The translations under genes and the position numbers were made by a program. Below, piece after piece: positions 1-5,505 of a stretch of DNA of 8,940 nucleotides. The number at the start of each line of letters is the position of its first letter. Position 1 is the first letter of the stretch. The stretch comes from JBFJWR01 sp041623535. GTDB taxonomy: Bacteria; Pseudomonadota; Gammaproteobacteria; Pseudomonadales; JBFGWM01. The notes under the pieces were generated by a model that did not search any database, was not told the DNA's origin, and saw only the letters and a list, made by a program, of their open reading frames with translations. The stretch covers positions 1-8,940 of the forward strand of contig JBFJWR010000106.1 in NCBI GenBank assembly GCA_041623535.1, read 5' to 3'.

Positions 1-177
1 ACCGGCGTTCTGCTTGGACAGTCGGGGTACCTGCTCCTGTATCTGCCTTCCGGGCCCCTGTCTCCGCTTGGCCTGGTCTTCCTATGCGGGTACGGATTGC
101 TCTCGGCCCTGGGGGCACTCGTGGCGTCCAGGTGCAGGGGCCGATCGGGAGGCTCTCCTCCCCGACGAGGTTCATGA
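1..177 (+). CDS. C-terminal end of a probable integral membrane protein (5' truncated by window edge)
   Basis: The first 58 codons of the window are open and end at a TGA. The translation is strongly hydrophobic (for example GYLLLYLPSGPLSPLGLVFL, then GLLSALGALVA), which fits one or two closing transmembrane helices. A short arginine/serine/proline-rich tail follows and would be cytoplasmic by the positive-inside rule. Codons mostly end in G or C, and leucine is often CTG, as in the genes downstream. All three forward frames are open here, so the frame choice rests on hydrophobic pattern and codon use. The family is not recognised because most of the protein lies outside the window. About 250 bp of non-coding DNA separates it from the cytochrome gene. 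Confidence 0.5.
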   Translation, partial: TGVLLGQSGYLLLYLPSGPLSPLGLVFLCGYGLLSALGALVASRCRGRSGGSPPRRGS

Positions 178-298
178 CGGTCCGCCCGGGATCGAGCTGA
201 AAACCAGGTCCGCAGCGATCTTCTCGAAAATGGATGAATGGTTCTTCGATTTCCAGCTATCGGGCCTTCCCGGGCCTGGATCGAAAATGACCCGGGTG

Positions 299-343
299 CG
301 GGGAGTTTTCCGGTCGTCGTCAGGCCGTAAAAAAACCTTCCCG
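299..343. repeat. Imperfect inverted repeat (long hairpin)
   Basis: CGGGGAG at 299-305 can pair with CTTCCCG at 337-343 (seven pairs, one of them G-T). Inside it, TTTT faces part of the A run and CCGG faces GGCCG, so the stem can extend with bulges. No T run follows on the + strand, so this is not a standard intrinsic terminator. It could still mark an mRNA 3' end or be chance in GC-rich DNA. Confidence 0.25.
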
Positions 344-375
344 GATACAGGTAAGAAACAGCGCTTTATGGCAAA

Positions 376-403
376 TTGAAGTCGTTGGTTTCAGGGGTAA
401 ATA
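376..403 (+). promoter_or_regulatory. Candidate sigma70-type promoter for the cytochrome c gene
   Basis: TTGAAG at 376-381 and TAAATA at 398-403 are separated by 16 bp. An overlapping TATATT at 402-407 is a better -10 match but would need a 20-bp spacer. A start site near 410 would leave a very short leader before the GGGAG ribosome site at 415-419. This is pattern matching only. Confidence 0.3.
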
Positions 404-425
404 TATTCAACGATGGGAGCTGGAC

Positions 426-926
426 ATGAATATTCACAGTTTGTATCGATTGCTGTTTGTTGCAGGTTGTATCCCGGCATTGTCCGGTCATGCGAATGAT
501 GTGTACGCAGCTTCATTGAGCGAATCCATAGAGCAGGGACGTTACCTGGTCAAGATTGCCGGATGTAACGACTGCCACACGCCGGGATACCTGCTTTCAG
601 AGGGCAAGGTGGCGGAAGAGCAATGGCTGGTAGGTGACGGGTTTGGATGGCGTGGCCCCTGGGGTACCACTTACGCCACGAACCTGCGGAACCGGATTCA
701 TGGTCTCACGGAAGATCAGTGGGTGGCCTACGCCAGGACTCTGAAAGCGCGCCCGCCCATGCCCTGGTTTGCACTGAATGACATGAAAGAGAATGACTTG
801 AGAAGCATCTACCAGTTCATTCGCCATTTGGGGCCAGGGGGCGGGGAGTCGCCTGCGTATTTGTCGCCGGATCAGGAGCCGCCTCCGCCTTACGCGCTCT
901 TTCCATCCCCACCACCGGTAGAATGA
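426..926 (+). CDS. Exported monohaem c-type cytochrome
   Basis: The product is a 166-residue periplasmic electron carrier. Residues 1-29 form a signal peptide: a short N-terminus, a hydrophobic core (LLFVAGCIPAL) and likely cleavage near HA-ND or YAA-S. The single haem site is C47-N-D-C50-H51. The segment with TTYATNL around 81-87, then GLTEDQW and RPPMPW, matches class I cytochromes of the alcohol/aldehyde dehydrogenase cytochrome-subunit type, so M112 in PMPW is the likely distal haem ligand. The last 25 or so residues are very proline-rich. The ATG has a GGGAG ribosome site 6 bp upstream. No dehydrogenase partner is in the window, so the electron donor is unknown. The TGA is followed by the disrupted start of the methyltransferase gene, and the two may share a transcript. 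Confidence 0.88.
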   Translation: MNIHSLYRLLFVAGCIPALSGHANDVYAASLSESIEQGRYLVKIAGCNDCHTPGYLLSEGKVAEEQWLVGDGFGWRGPWGTTYATNLRNRIHGLTEDQWVAYARTLKARPPMPWFALNDMKENDLRSIYQFIRHLGPGGGESPAYLSPDQEPPPPYALFPSPPPVE

Positions 927-1076
927 ACAGCGGGTGGAAGGCTTCGCTACTGATGAAGGGATATCGATATCGGAATCGAAAAACAACCGGAAGACCTGGC
1001 TCTGATTACAGCAAGGACGCTGGCGCACTACAACGAACGTGCGGAGGAGTTCTGGCGTGGCACGCGTGATCACGAT

Positions 1077-1616
1077 GTGACGCAGAACATCGAAGCCCTG
1101 CTGCGGCATATTGGCAAAGATGCACCGTTGCGCATACTTGATTTTGGCTGCGGCCCCGGGCGCGACCTGATGGCTTTTCGGGCGCTGGGCCACGAACCTG
1201 TCGGTTTGGAGGGTTCACCTCCTCTTGCTGCCCTGGCGCGGCGGCACAGCGGCTGCGAGGTCTGGGAGCAGAACTTTCTGGACCTGGCATTGCCGTCTTC
1301 CAGTTTCGATGGAATCTTCGCGAATGCCTCGCTCTTCCATGTGCCGAGCCAGGAATTGCCGCGCGTACTGGGGCAACTGCACGACACGCTGAAACCCGAT
1401 GGGGTGTTGTTCTCCTCGAATCCCCGGGGCGACAACCAGGAAGGTTGGAATGGCAGTCGCTATGGTGCCTACTACAATCTCGCCGCCTGGCAGTCGGTTC
1501 TCGAAGCCGCGGGATTCATTGAGTTGGAACACTACTTCCGGCCCCCCGGGTTGCCTCCAGAGCAGCAACCGTGGCTCGCCAGTCTGTGGAGAAAGCGTGA
1601 TGTTTCCAGAGGATGA
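1077..1616 (+). CDS. Class I SAM-dependent methyltransferase (N-terminus apparently frameshifted)
   Basis: This is a Rossmann-fold methyltransferase of unknown substrate. From the GTG used here, motif I is LDFGCGPGRD at residues 21-30, the acidic residue ending strand 2 is E45 (GLEGS), the strand-4 region is FDGIFANASLFHVP (77-90), and LKPDGVLFSSNPRG follows near 106-119. The C-terminus (PWLASLWRKR) looks complete. The GTG has no ribosome site and is probably not the real start. The same frame runs 40 codons further upstream with convincing protein sequence (LAHYNERAEEFWRGTRDHD directly before it), but has no ATG, GTG or TTG there and is bounded by TGA at 954-956. Dropping one G from 958-960 would join it to ATG 953 and give a protein of about 220 residues, a normal length for such enzymes. 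It may be a young pseudogene, a sequencing error, or use a non-standard start. Confidence 0.8.
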   Translation: MTQNIEALLRHIGKDAPLRILDFGCGPGRDLMAFRALGHEPVGLEGSPPLAALARRHSGCEVWEQNFLDLALPSSSFDGIFANASLFHVPSQELPRVLGQLHDTLKPDGVLFSSNPRGDNQEGWNGSRYGAYYNLAAWQSVLEAAGFIELEHYFRPPGLPPEQQPWLASLWRKRDVSRG

Positions 1617-1680
1617 CAAGCCCTTTCTGGTTCTGCTCATCTACTGCAAATGCCGCTGGCAGAAATATATGTACGAGTAG
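1600..1680 (+). CDS. Possible 26-codon mini-gene overlapping the methyltransferase end
   Basis: An ATG lies inside the end of the methyltransferase gene, with GGAG 8 bp upstream, and opens a 26-codon frame to TAG. The peptide has a short hydrophobic stretch (PFLVLLIY) followed by a cysteine- and aromatic-rich basic tail (CKCRWQKYMYE). Eighteen of 26 codons end in G or C. It fills most of the gap before the next gene. No family is recognised. It may be a chance frame, a coupled small protein or a degraded tail of something longer. Confidence 0.2.
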   Translation: MFPEDDKPFLVLLIYCKCRWQKYMYE

Positions 1681-1699
1681 GTAACGAAAAGGACATCTA

Positions 1700-2086
1700 T
1701 TGAAGAACATTTTGCGTTTTTCCGGGATGCTCGCGACATTGGCTGGCCTCTTTGCCTACCTCGCTCCACTGGCTTTTCACGAATTGCTTGCAGAATACAC
1801 GGGCGCTCCCAATGCTCACCTGGTCCGTGATGTGGGGGCGGCATATATCGCAGCTGGAGTCGCACTGTGGTGGGCGGCGCTTGCACCCGCCTGGCGGGCG
1901 CCACTGGTCACTGTGGCTGCCGTGTTCCTGCTCCTGCATGCGGGAGGCCACCTGATCGACCTGTTCTCCGGGCACGTGCAATGGAGTCACCTGCTGATTG
2001 ATTCCATCCAGGTGTTTCTTCCCGCAATGTTTGTCTGTGGCCTGGCACTCTATTTCCTGAAAAACACCGATGACGGGAACCCGTAA
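1700..2086 (+). CDS. Small four-helix integral membrane protein, unknown function
   Basis: The product is 128 residues with four predicted membrane helices at roughly 5-26, 43-62, 67-90 and 99-120. Between helices 1 and 2 sits HLVRDVGAAYIAAG. Helix 3 carries LLLHAGGHLIDLF, with two histidines and an aspartate in or next to the membrane. This layout resembles small DoxX/DUF4345-like inner-membrane proteins, but I cannot assign a family firmly. The start is TTG, chosen because AAAAGGA lies 6 bp upstream and the next in-frame ATG (codon 10) would cut helix 1. It sits 18 bp before the DUF4253 gene and could be cotranscribed with it. Confidence 0.75.
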   Translation: MKNILRFSGMLATLAGLFAYLAPLAFHELLAEYTGAPNAHLVRDVGAAYIAAGVALWWAALAPAWRAPLVTVAAVFLLLHAGGHLIDLFSGHVQWSHLLIDSIQVFLPAMFVCGLALYFLKNTDDGNP

Positions 2087-2089
2087 CCG

Positions 2090-2096
2090 AAGGAGG
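2090..2096 (+). promoter_or_regulatory. Near-perfect Shine-Dalgarno site for the DUF4253 gene
   Basis: AAGGAGG, 8 bp before the ATG, is the strongest ribosome site in the window. It suggests the DUF4253 protein is translated more efficiently than its neighbours, and it fixes the start. Confidence 0.7.
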
Positions 2097-2104
2097 GATC
2101 GTCC

Positions 2105-2830
2105 ATGTGGAAACAGCTGAAAGAAATTTTCAGCGGTGCAACCGAGGAACGGGATACGTTCGATTATTCTTCGTTGAATTTTCCGTTTGAAACCAGGGTC
2201 GTGCCCGGTTCAGAAGCATTGTCTGAGCGCGAACTGGCCGCCGCCGAAGGAATCTGTCCCGTAATCATGGGGTCAGGGGATGATGTGCGACTCCTGCAGG
2301 AACAACTGGAACTCGATCCGGTTTCGATGGAAGAGGTTCTTGCCGAAGCGGAAACCTGTGACCTCGAGCGCTGGATGGCAGAACTGTTGGAGCAGGATGG
2401 CGACTACTATCAGTTCAATGGCGACTGGCCGACACAGCCGGTCCAGCCTACCGGCATGATCCTGCATCTCGATCTGTTCACGAGTCGGCCCAAGAGCAGG
2501 ATCATTATCGGCTTGGTTCCGGTCCGCGAATCCTGGAAGATTCCTGCGATTTTTGGTTATGGTGATTGGAATGCCTGTCCCGCTACACATATACACGTGG
2601 CGCGGCATCACGTGTGGCATCAGAAGTACCAGTCTGAAATCATCGGCATTTCCGGGGACATCATTCAATGTTCGGTGGGTCGTCGTCCCGCCACCCGGGA
2701 AGAAGCCCTGCAACTCGCGCGGGAGCAGTATCTCTATTGCGACGATATTGTCAGCCAGGGAGTCGGCTCGGTCGAAGCGCTGGCTGCCACGCTGCTTGAA
2801 AGTGATTACTGGTACTTCTGGTGGGACTGA
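2105..2830 (+). CDS. DUF4253 domain-containing protein
   Basis: The product is a 241-residue soluble, acidic protein with no signal peptide or membrane helix. The C-terminal half, about residues 135-241, matches the DUF4253 pattern as I know it: GLVPVRESWKIPAIFGYGDWNACP, then HVARHHVWHQKY, EIIGISGDI, RPATREEALQLAREQYLYC, and the closing DIVSQGVGSVEALAATLLESDYWYFWWD. The N-terminal 130 residues are more variable and open with a charged helix. No biochemical function is established for the family to my knowledge, and no classical catalytic triad is evident. The conserved WNACP, paired histidines and aromatic C-terminus are its hallmarks. Its last 10 bp overlap the next gene, which implies translational coupling to a small exported protein. 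Confidence 0.88.
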   Translation: MWKQLKEIFSGATEERDTFDYSSLNFPFETRVVPGSEALSERELAAAEGICPVIMGSGDDVRLLQEQLELDPVSMEEVLAEAETCDLERWMAELLEQDGDYYQFNGDWPTQPVQPTGMILHLDLFTSRPKSRIIIGLVPVRESWKIPAIFGYGDWNACPATHIHVARHHVWHQKYQSEIIGISGDIIQCSVGRRPATREEALQLAREQYLYCDDIVSQGVGSVEALAATLLESDYWYFWWD

Positions 2831-3141
2831 TCTTTGGCCTGTTGCTGCTCGCATCGACCCCGGTATATGCGACGGATTGCGCCGTCTCCGGCGACCCGAT
2901 TCACTGGATTGCCGACTACTGCATGGCCCGACTCAACACCGATGATGAGATCGTGGCCGGTGAGTGCATCCACCAGGAACTGCTCAGAGAACGTTCGAAT
3001 GCATGTGAATCCAGTACGCACTACAAGACCCTGATCTGTGAAATGATGATTCCGAAAAACAGTTCGTACACACTGGATGATTGCCTGGCTGACCCGGAAT
3101 TCCGAGGCCCGACCGTCCGGAATCATGGCGTGGGAGGGTAG
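2821..3141 (+). CDS. Small exported cysteine-rich protein, unknown function
   Basis: The product is 106 residues. Residues 1-17 form a signal peptide (GLIFGLLLLASTP core, likely cleavage at VYA-TD). The mature chain has six cysteines at 20, 34, 49, 62, 73 and 88, spaced 11-15 residues apart, enough for up to three disulfides in a helical periplasmic domain. It looks complete, although the last 15 residues are glycine/arginine-rich and probably disordered. The GTG is the first usual start codon after an in-frame TGA at 2803, and it lies inside the end of the DUF4253 gene, so reinitiation by terminating ribosomes is likely. CTG codons at 2809 and 2818 would lengthen the signal helix. No family is recognised. 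Confidence 0.65.
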   Translation: MGLIFGLLLLASTPVYATDCAVSGDPIHWIADYCMARLNTDDEIVAGECIHQELLRERSNACESSTHYKTLICEMMIPKNSSYTLDDCLADPEFRGPTVRNHGVGG

Positions 3142-3143
3142 TC

Positions 3144-3440
3144 ATGGAAGCGCTGGCACTACTTGCCTATCTGACCGTGTTTCCCTGTGCCGCGTTGATC
3201 ATAGCCGGCGTTTTTGCATACGTTTACATGCGCAGGAAGACGGTCTCCGCCGCGGTGGCGAGCATACTGTGGGCGCTCTATGCCGGTTATGAGTACCTGA
3301 TGTACACGCGGGTCTTGTGTACCGGCGAGTGCAATATCCGTATAGACCTGTTGCTGTTGTACCCGGCCCTCCTTTTTGTTTCTCTGCTGGCTGTGATTTG
3401 CGCGATACGCCGTGGAAGCGCAGGTCGTAGCGAACGCTGA
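3144..3440 (+). CDS. Three-helix membrane protein with a CxxxC loop
   Basis: The product is 98 residues with helices at about 5-29, 34-54 and 66-88. Between helices 2 and 3 lies YEYLMYTRVLCTGECNIRID, with C59 and C63 near the membrane surface. A short arginine/serine-rich tail ends the protein. The ATG follows GGGAGGG (3132-3138) by 5 bp and starts 2 bp after the exported cysteine-rich gene, so the two are almost certainly cotranscribed and possibly coupled. I recall similar small hypothetical membrane proteins sharing the CTGECNIR segment, but no function. The loop cysteines could form a disulfide or bind a metal; that is inference. Confidence 0.75.
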   Translation: MEALALLAYLTVFPCAALIIAGVFAYVYMRRKTVSAAVASILWALYAGYEYLMYTRVLCTGECNIRIDLLLLYPALLFVSLLAVICAIRRGSAGRSER

Positions 3441-3588
3441 AAGAGATGAGCGGACAGGGGGGGGGGCTGTGCAGTTGATTTCGAAAACGCGCCTCGCATC
3501 GGCGCGGTGAATGTTCAAAGCGCTCTGCATCGCTCCCGTTTTACGATACATTCAGCGTATTGATAATCAGTGTCCCGGGAAGTCGGCC
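3441..3588. other. Intergenic region with G10 run, hairpin and candidate promoter
   Basis: An uninterrupted run of ten G occupies 3457-3466. CGCGCC at 3488-3493 and GGCGCG at 3501-3506 form a perfect six-pair stem with a seven-base loop but no following T run. TTTACG at 3540-3545 and GATAAT at 3562-3567 (16-bp spacing) are a candidate promoter. A ten-codon frame from ATG 3446 crosses the G run and has no visible merit as a gene. Confidence 0.5.
3540..3567 (+). promoter_or_regulatory. Candidate sigma70-type promoter for the MAPEG gene
   Basis: TTTACG and GATAAT are separated by 16 bp; the -10 element matches consensus at five of six positions and the -35 at four. The predicted start site would lie just upstream of the GGGAAG ribosome site (3577-3582). 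This is a visual match only. Confidence 0.33.
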
Positions 3589-4017
3589 ATGAGCAATTCA
3601 GCGATCTTTTATCCTGCCTTTGGCATGTTCTGCCTGACCATGGGCTGTATTTTTTACCTCGGCATCTCGCGCTATCGGGCGATTCACGGGCGCCAGGTGA
3701 AGATCAGTTTTTACCGCACCTACGATGAGGGCAGTCAGCCGGAGCGCCTGCACCTGCTGGCTCGCCATGTGCAGAATCACTTCGAGGTGCCACCTGTTTT
3801 CTATGCCGGCGTCGTGTTTGCCTTCGTGCTGAATCTTGTGACTTTGCCGGCTCTCATTTTTGCCTGGCTTTTCGTGGCGGCCCGTTGTGTACACTCCTTC
3901 ATTCACCTGGGCAGCAACAATGTCAGTCAGCGCTTTTTTACCTTCGGTTTCAGCCTGCTGATGCTGTGCGGCCTGTGGCTGAACACGTTTTTCATGCTCA
4001 TGAGTTCGCCGGCCTGA
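3589..4017 (+). CDS. MAPEG family integral membrane protein
   Basis: The product is 142 residues with four predicted membrane helices, the size and layout of MAPEG proteins (membrane-associated proteins in eicosanoid and glutathione metabolism). Family hallmarks are RHVQNHFEVPPVFYA at residues 59-73, including the E-x-P-P-x-F core, and RCVHSFIHLGSNNVSQRF at 99-116. Eukaryotic members are trimeric glutathione-dependent transferases or peroxidases; most bacterial members are uncharacterised. The ATG was chosen because GGGAAG lies 6 bp upstream and the protein then starts at the first helix. A further upstream ATG (3511) would add 26 polar residues with no family match. A gamma-glutamylcyclotransferase-like gene 1.5 kb downstream is another possible glutathione link, but the two are not adjacent. 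Confidence 0.88.
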   Translation: MSNSAIFYPAFGMFCLTMGCIFYLGISRYRAIHGRQVKISFYRTYDEGSQPERLHLLARHVQNHFEVPPVFYAGVVFAFVLNLVTLPALIFAWLFVAARCVHSFIHLGSNNVSQRFFTFGFSLLMLCGLWLNTFFMLMSSPA

Positions 4018-4048
4018 GCCTGGTACGGTTACACGGAGTGCAAACCCT

Positions 4049-4342
4049 GTGACGCCCGCAGCAAAAGAACTCCTGGAGTTCATGACCTGCATTGCGACGG
4101 CCGCCTACCCGTCCGGCCGCCAGCAACACCTGGAGTTTGCACTCTGGTACACGGTGGTCAATGGCCCCATGTCCTACGGGCAGTATGAAATTACCGAGCC
4201 GGATATCGCCCGGTTGCGGGAACTCAGTTATGCCTGTGATGGTTGGATCGTCTGCAGGGATGGCGCAAGCCCGGAGTGGGTTCCGTTGCGTGAATGGCAG
4301 GATATCTTTTCCCGTCATATCGATCTTGTGAACCTCGGATGA
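4049..4342 (+). CDS. Hypothetical protein, 97 residues
   Basis: The product is a small soluble protein with no signal peptide or membrane helix. It has an N-terminal helix (AAKELLEFMTCIATAAY), a central stretch with LEFALWYTVVNGPMSYGQYEI, a short helix (DIARLRELSYAC) and a tryptophan-rich end (DGWIVCRDG, EWVPLREWQDIFSRH). The alternation of short helices and strands suggests one compact alpha/beta domain. The GTG start has CGGAG about 10 bp upstream. Codon use matches neighbouring genes, and the frame is clearly better than the overlapping reverse-strand frames. I do not recognise the family. Its TGA overlaps the ATG of a possible mini-gene. Confidence 0.65.
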   Translation: MTPAAKELLEFMTCIATAAYPSGRQQHLEFALWYTVVNGPMSYGQYEITEPDIARLRELSYACDGWIVCRDGASPEWVPLREWQDIFSRHIDLVNLG

Positions 4343-4434
4343 TGGACATCGCGCAGTTCTGCCCGGCGACCAATCGCAGGGTGACGTCCTGGCGGAACGC
4401 ATGGAATGGTGATTTCACCCTGAACAGGTATTGA
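4339..4434 (+). CDS. Possible 31-codon mini-gene bridging two genes
   Basis: ATGATG overlaps the TGA of the preceding gene and opens a 31-codon frame that ends 3 bp before the GTG of the next. By my count 25 of 31 codons end in G or C, as in the surrounding real genes. The peptide contains AQFCPATNRRVTSW and two tryptophans, and it resembles no family I know. The gap is otherwise unexplained. Overlap of ATG with TGA is common by chance, so support is the codon bias and the near-exact fit to the gap. Confidence 0.3.
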   Translation: MMDIAQFCPATNRRVTSWRNAWNGDFTLNRY

Positions 4435-4437
4435 CCC

Positions 4438-4872
4438 GTGAATGAATTCCAGGAACCGGATGCTGCCGCGCGGCAGAAAGCGATGCTGATATTCCTGGTT
4501 GCCGCAGTGGTTGGCTCGGGCCTGGTCTGGTTGCTGCAAAGCCGACAGGATTCCATGGCCGAGTGGCTGGCAGACAACGTGGACTGGCTGCTGGAGAACC
4601 GCTGGATTCCTCTGTCTTTCATGTATGCGCTGATGCTCCCGGCGATCGGCGGGTGCGCCTACATCTACCATTTTGGCAGCCGGGTGCTGCATACACAGCG
4701 CTTTCCCCCAAACGGGATGGCAGTGACCCGCAGGACCCGTATCCTGAGCGGGCAGCAGGCGGTGCGACGGGCACGGGTGTTGCAGGTGCTGTCCGTATTG
4801 CTGCTGCTGACTTGCCTGGCGTTTCCCCTGGTGATTTACGCGGTTCTGGTCAGCGTTACCGCGGCCGCCTGA
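4438..4872 (+). CDS. Small three-helix membrane protein, unknown function
   Basis: The product is 144 residues. Helices are likely at about 16-34, 57-78 and 115-140. A polar loop containing AEWLADNVDWLLENRW (41-56) precedes helix 2. A basic, arginine-rich segment at about 96-113 (TRRTRILSGQQAVRRAR) precedes helix 3 and should face the cytoplasm. The start is GTG with only a weak CAGG upstream; no better in-frame start exists nearby. I do not recognise the family. No signature residues suggest transport or catalysis. It is followed by 108 bp with no gene. Confidence 0.65.
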   Translation: MNEFQEPDAAARQKAMLIFLVAAVVGSGLVWLLQSRQDSMAEWLADNVDWLLENRWIPLSFMYALMLPAIGGCAYIYHFGSRVLHTQRFPPNGMAVTRRTRILSGQQAVRRARVLQVLSVLLLLTCLAFPLVIYAVLVSVTAAA

Positions 4873-4980
4873 ATGCCCTCGGGCGGTGCCGGTCACTGAT
4901 TCCGGAAAACCGCTGATTACGCACCATCCAGTGCCGGAATTTGGTACGCTCTTATCCAGTTATTTCGCCGGTACAGATTC

Positions 4981-5505
4981 TTGGCTGCAATCTTCAGTTT
5001 TCGCTGTAACAGCTGTGGGGAAGTCCACGAGGGGTCGCCCAGTTTCGCCTTCAGTGCGCCCAGTCCCTACCTGGAGCAACCACCGGAAGTACAGCAGGCG
5101 GGTGGCCTGGGCAGCGACGTTTGTCATTACGAAGACGAGGACGGCCCGCACTATTTCATACGCACCTGCCTGGAAGTGCCGATCCACGGTGTGACCGATC
5201 CGTTTTTATGGGGAGTCTGGGTGTCGCTCAGCGCGGAGAACTACCAGCGTTATCTTGATACCTGCAATCAGCCGGATCCAACGGATCGTTATTTCGGCTG
5301 GTTCTGTAATTACCTGCCTTGCTACGAGAATACCTATGCACTGAAAACCCGGGTGCATACGCGGGTCGGGGATGAGCGCCCGCTCATTGAACTGGAGCGC
5401 ACCGAGCATCCGCTCACGGTGGACTTTCACGACGGTATTTCCGTTGCCCGTGCGCAGGAACTCGCCGAGCAGGTCATGCACCAGTGGAGTGGTGAGAAAT
5501 CGTGA
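4981..5505 (+). CDS. DUF2199 domain-containing protein
   Basis: The product is a 174-residue soluble protein matching DUF2199 along its length. It opens with FRCNSCGEVHEGSPSF (C9-x2-C12, H16), probably half of a zinc site. It continues with DVCHYEDEDGPHYFIRTCLEVPI, the hallmark FLWGVWVSLS (75-84), RYFGWF (103-108), and RPLIELERTEHPL (133-145) followed by DFHDGIS. The function of the family is not established. The TTG start is chosen because it places the family's N-terminus correctly; the frame remains open upstream but has no ATG, and no good ribosome site is visible. Its TGA overlaps the GTG of the cyclotransferase-like gene, so the pair is probably translationally coupled. Confidence 0.87.
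   Translation: MAAIFSFRCNSCGEVHEGSPSFAFSAPSPYLEQPPEVQQAGGLGSDVCHYEDEDGPHYFIRTCLEVPIHGVTDPFLWGVWVSLSAENYQRYLDTCNQPDPTDRYFGWFCNYLPCYENTYALKTRVHTRVGDERPLIELERTEHPLTVDFHDGISVARAQELAEQVMHQWSGEKS

Larger units (their letters stand above)
178..425. other. Intergenic region of about 250 bp
   Basis: No convincing gene is seen. A forward frame stays open through much of it, but the peptide is arginine- and serine-rich, with no domain, no ribosome site and no family resemblance. The stretch contains an imperfect hairpin around 299-343, a run of seven A at 329-335 and, near its end, a candidate promoter for the cytochrome gene. No classic terminator (GC stem followed by a T run) was found for the upstream gene. 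Confidence 0.5.

Noticed and set aside
14..379. 121-codon forward frame at the window start
   Set aside because: It competes with the hydrophobic frame ending at 177. Its translation mixes cysteine, arginine and proline without a domain, and its internal start has no ribosome site.
597..1193. 198-codon reverse-strand frame
   Set aside because: It lies opposite the cytochrome and methyltransferase genes, which carry clear haem and SAM motifs; its translation has no recognisable features.
3511..3588. Upstream ATG extending the MAPEG protein by 26 residues
   Set aside because: The extension is polar, matches no family N-terminus and would cover the candidate promoter; ATG 3589 has a good ribosome site and gives the normal length.
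4873..4980. Regulatory element or gene in the 108-bp gap before the DUF2199 gene
   Set aside because: No -35/-10 pair at acceptable spacing, no stem with T run and no supported mini-frame were found.
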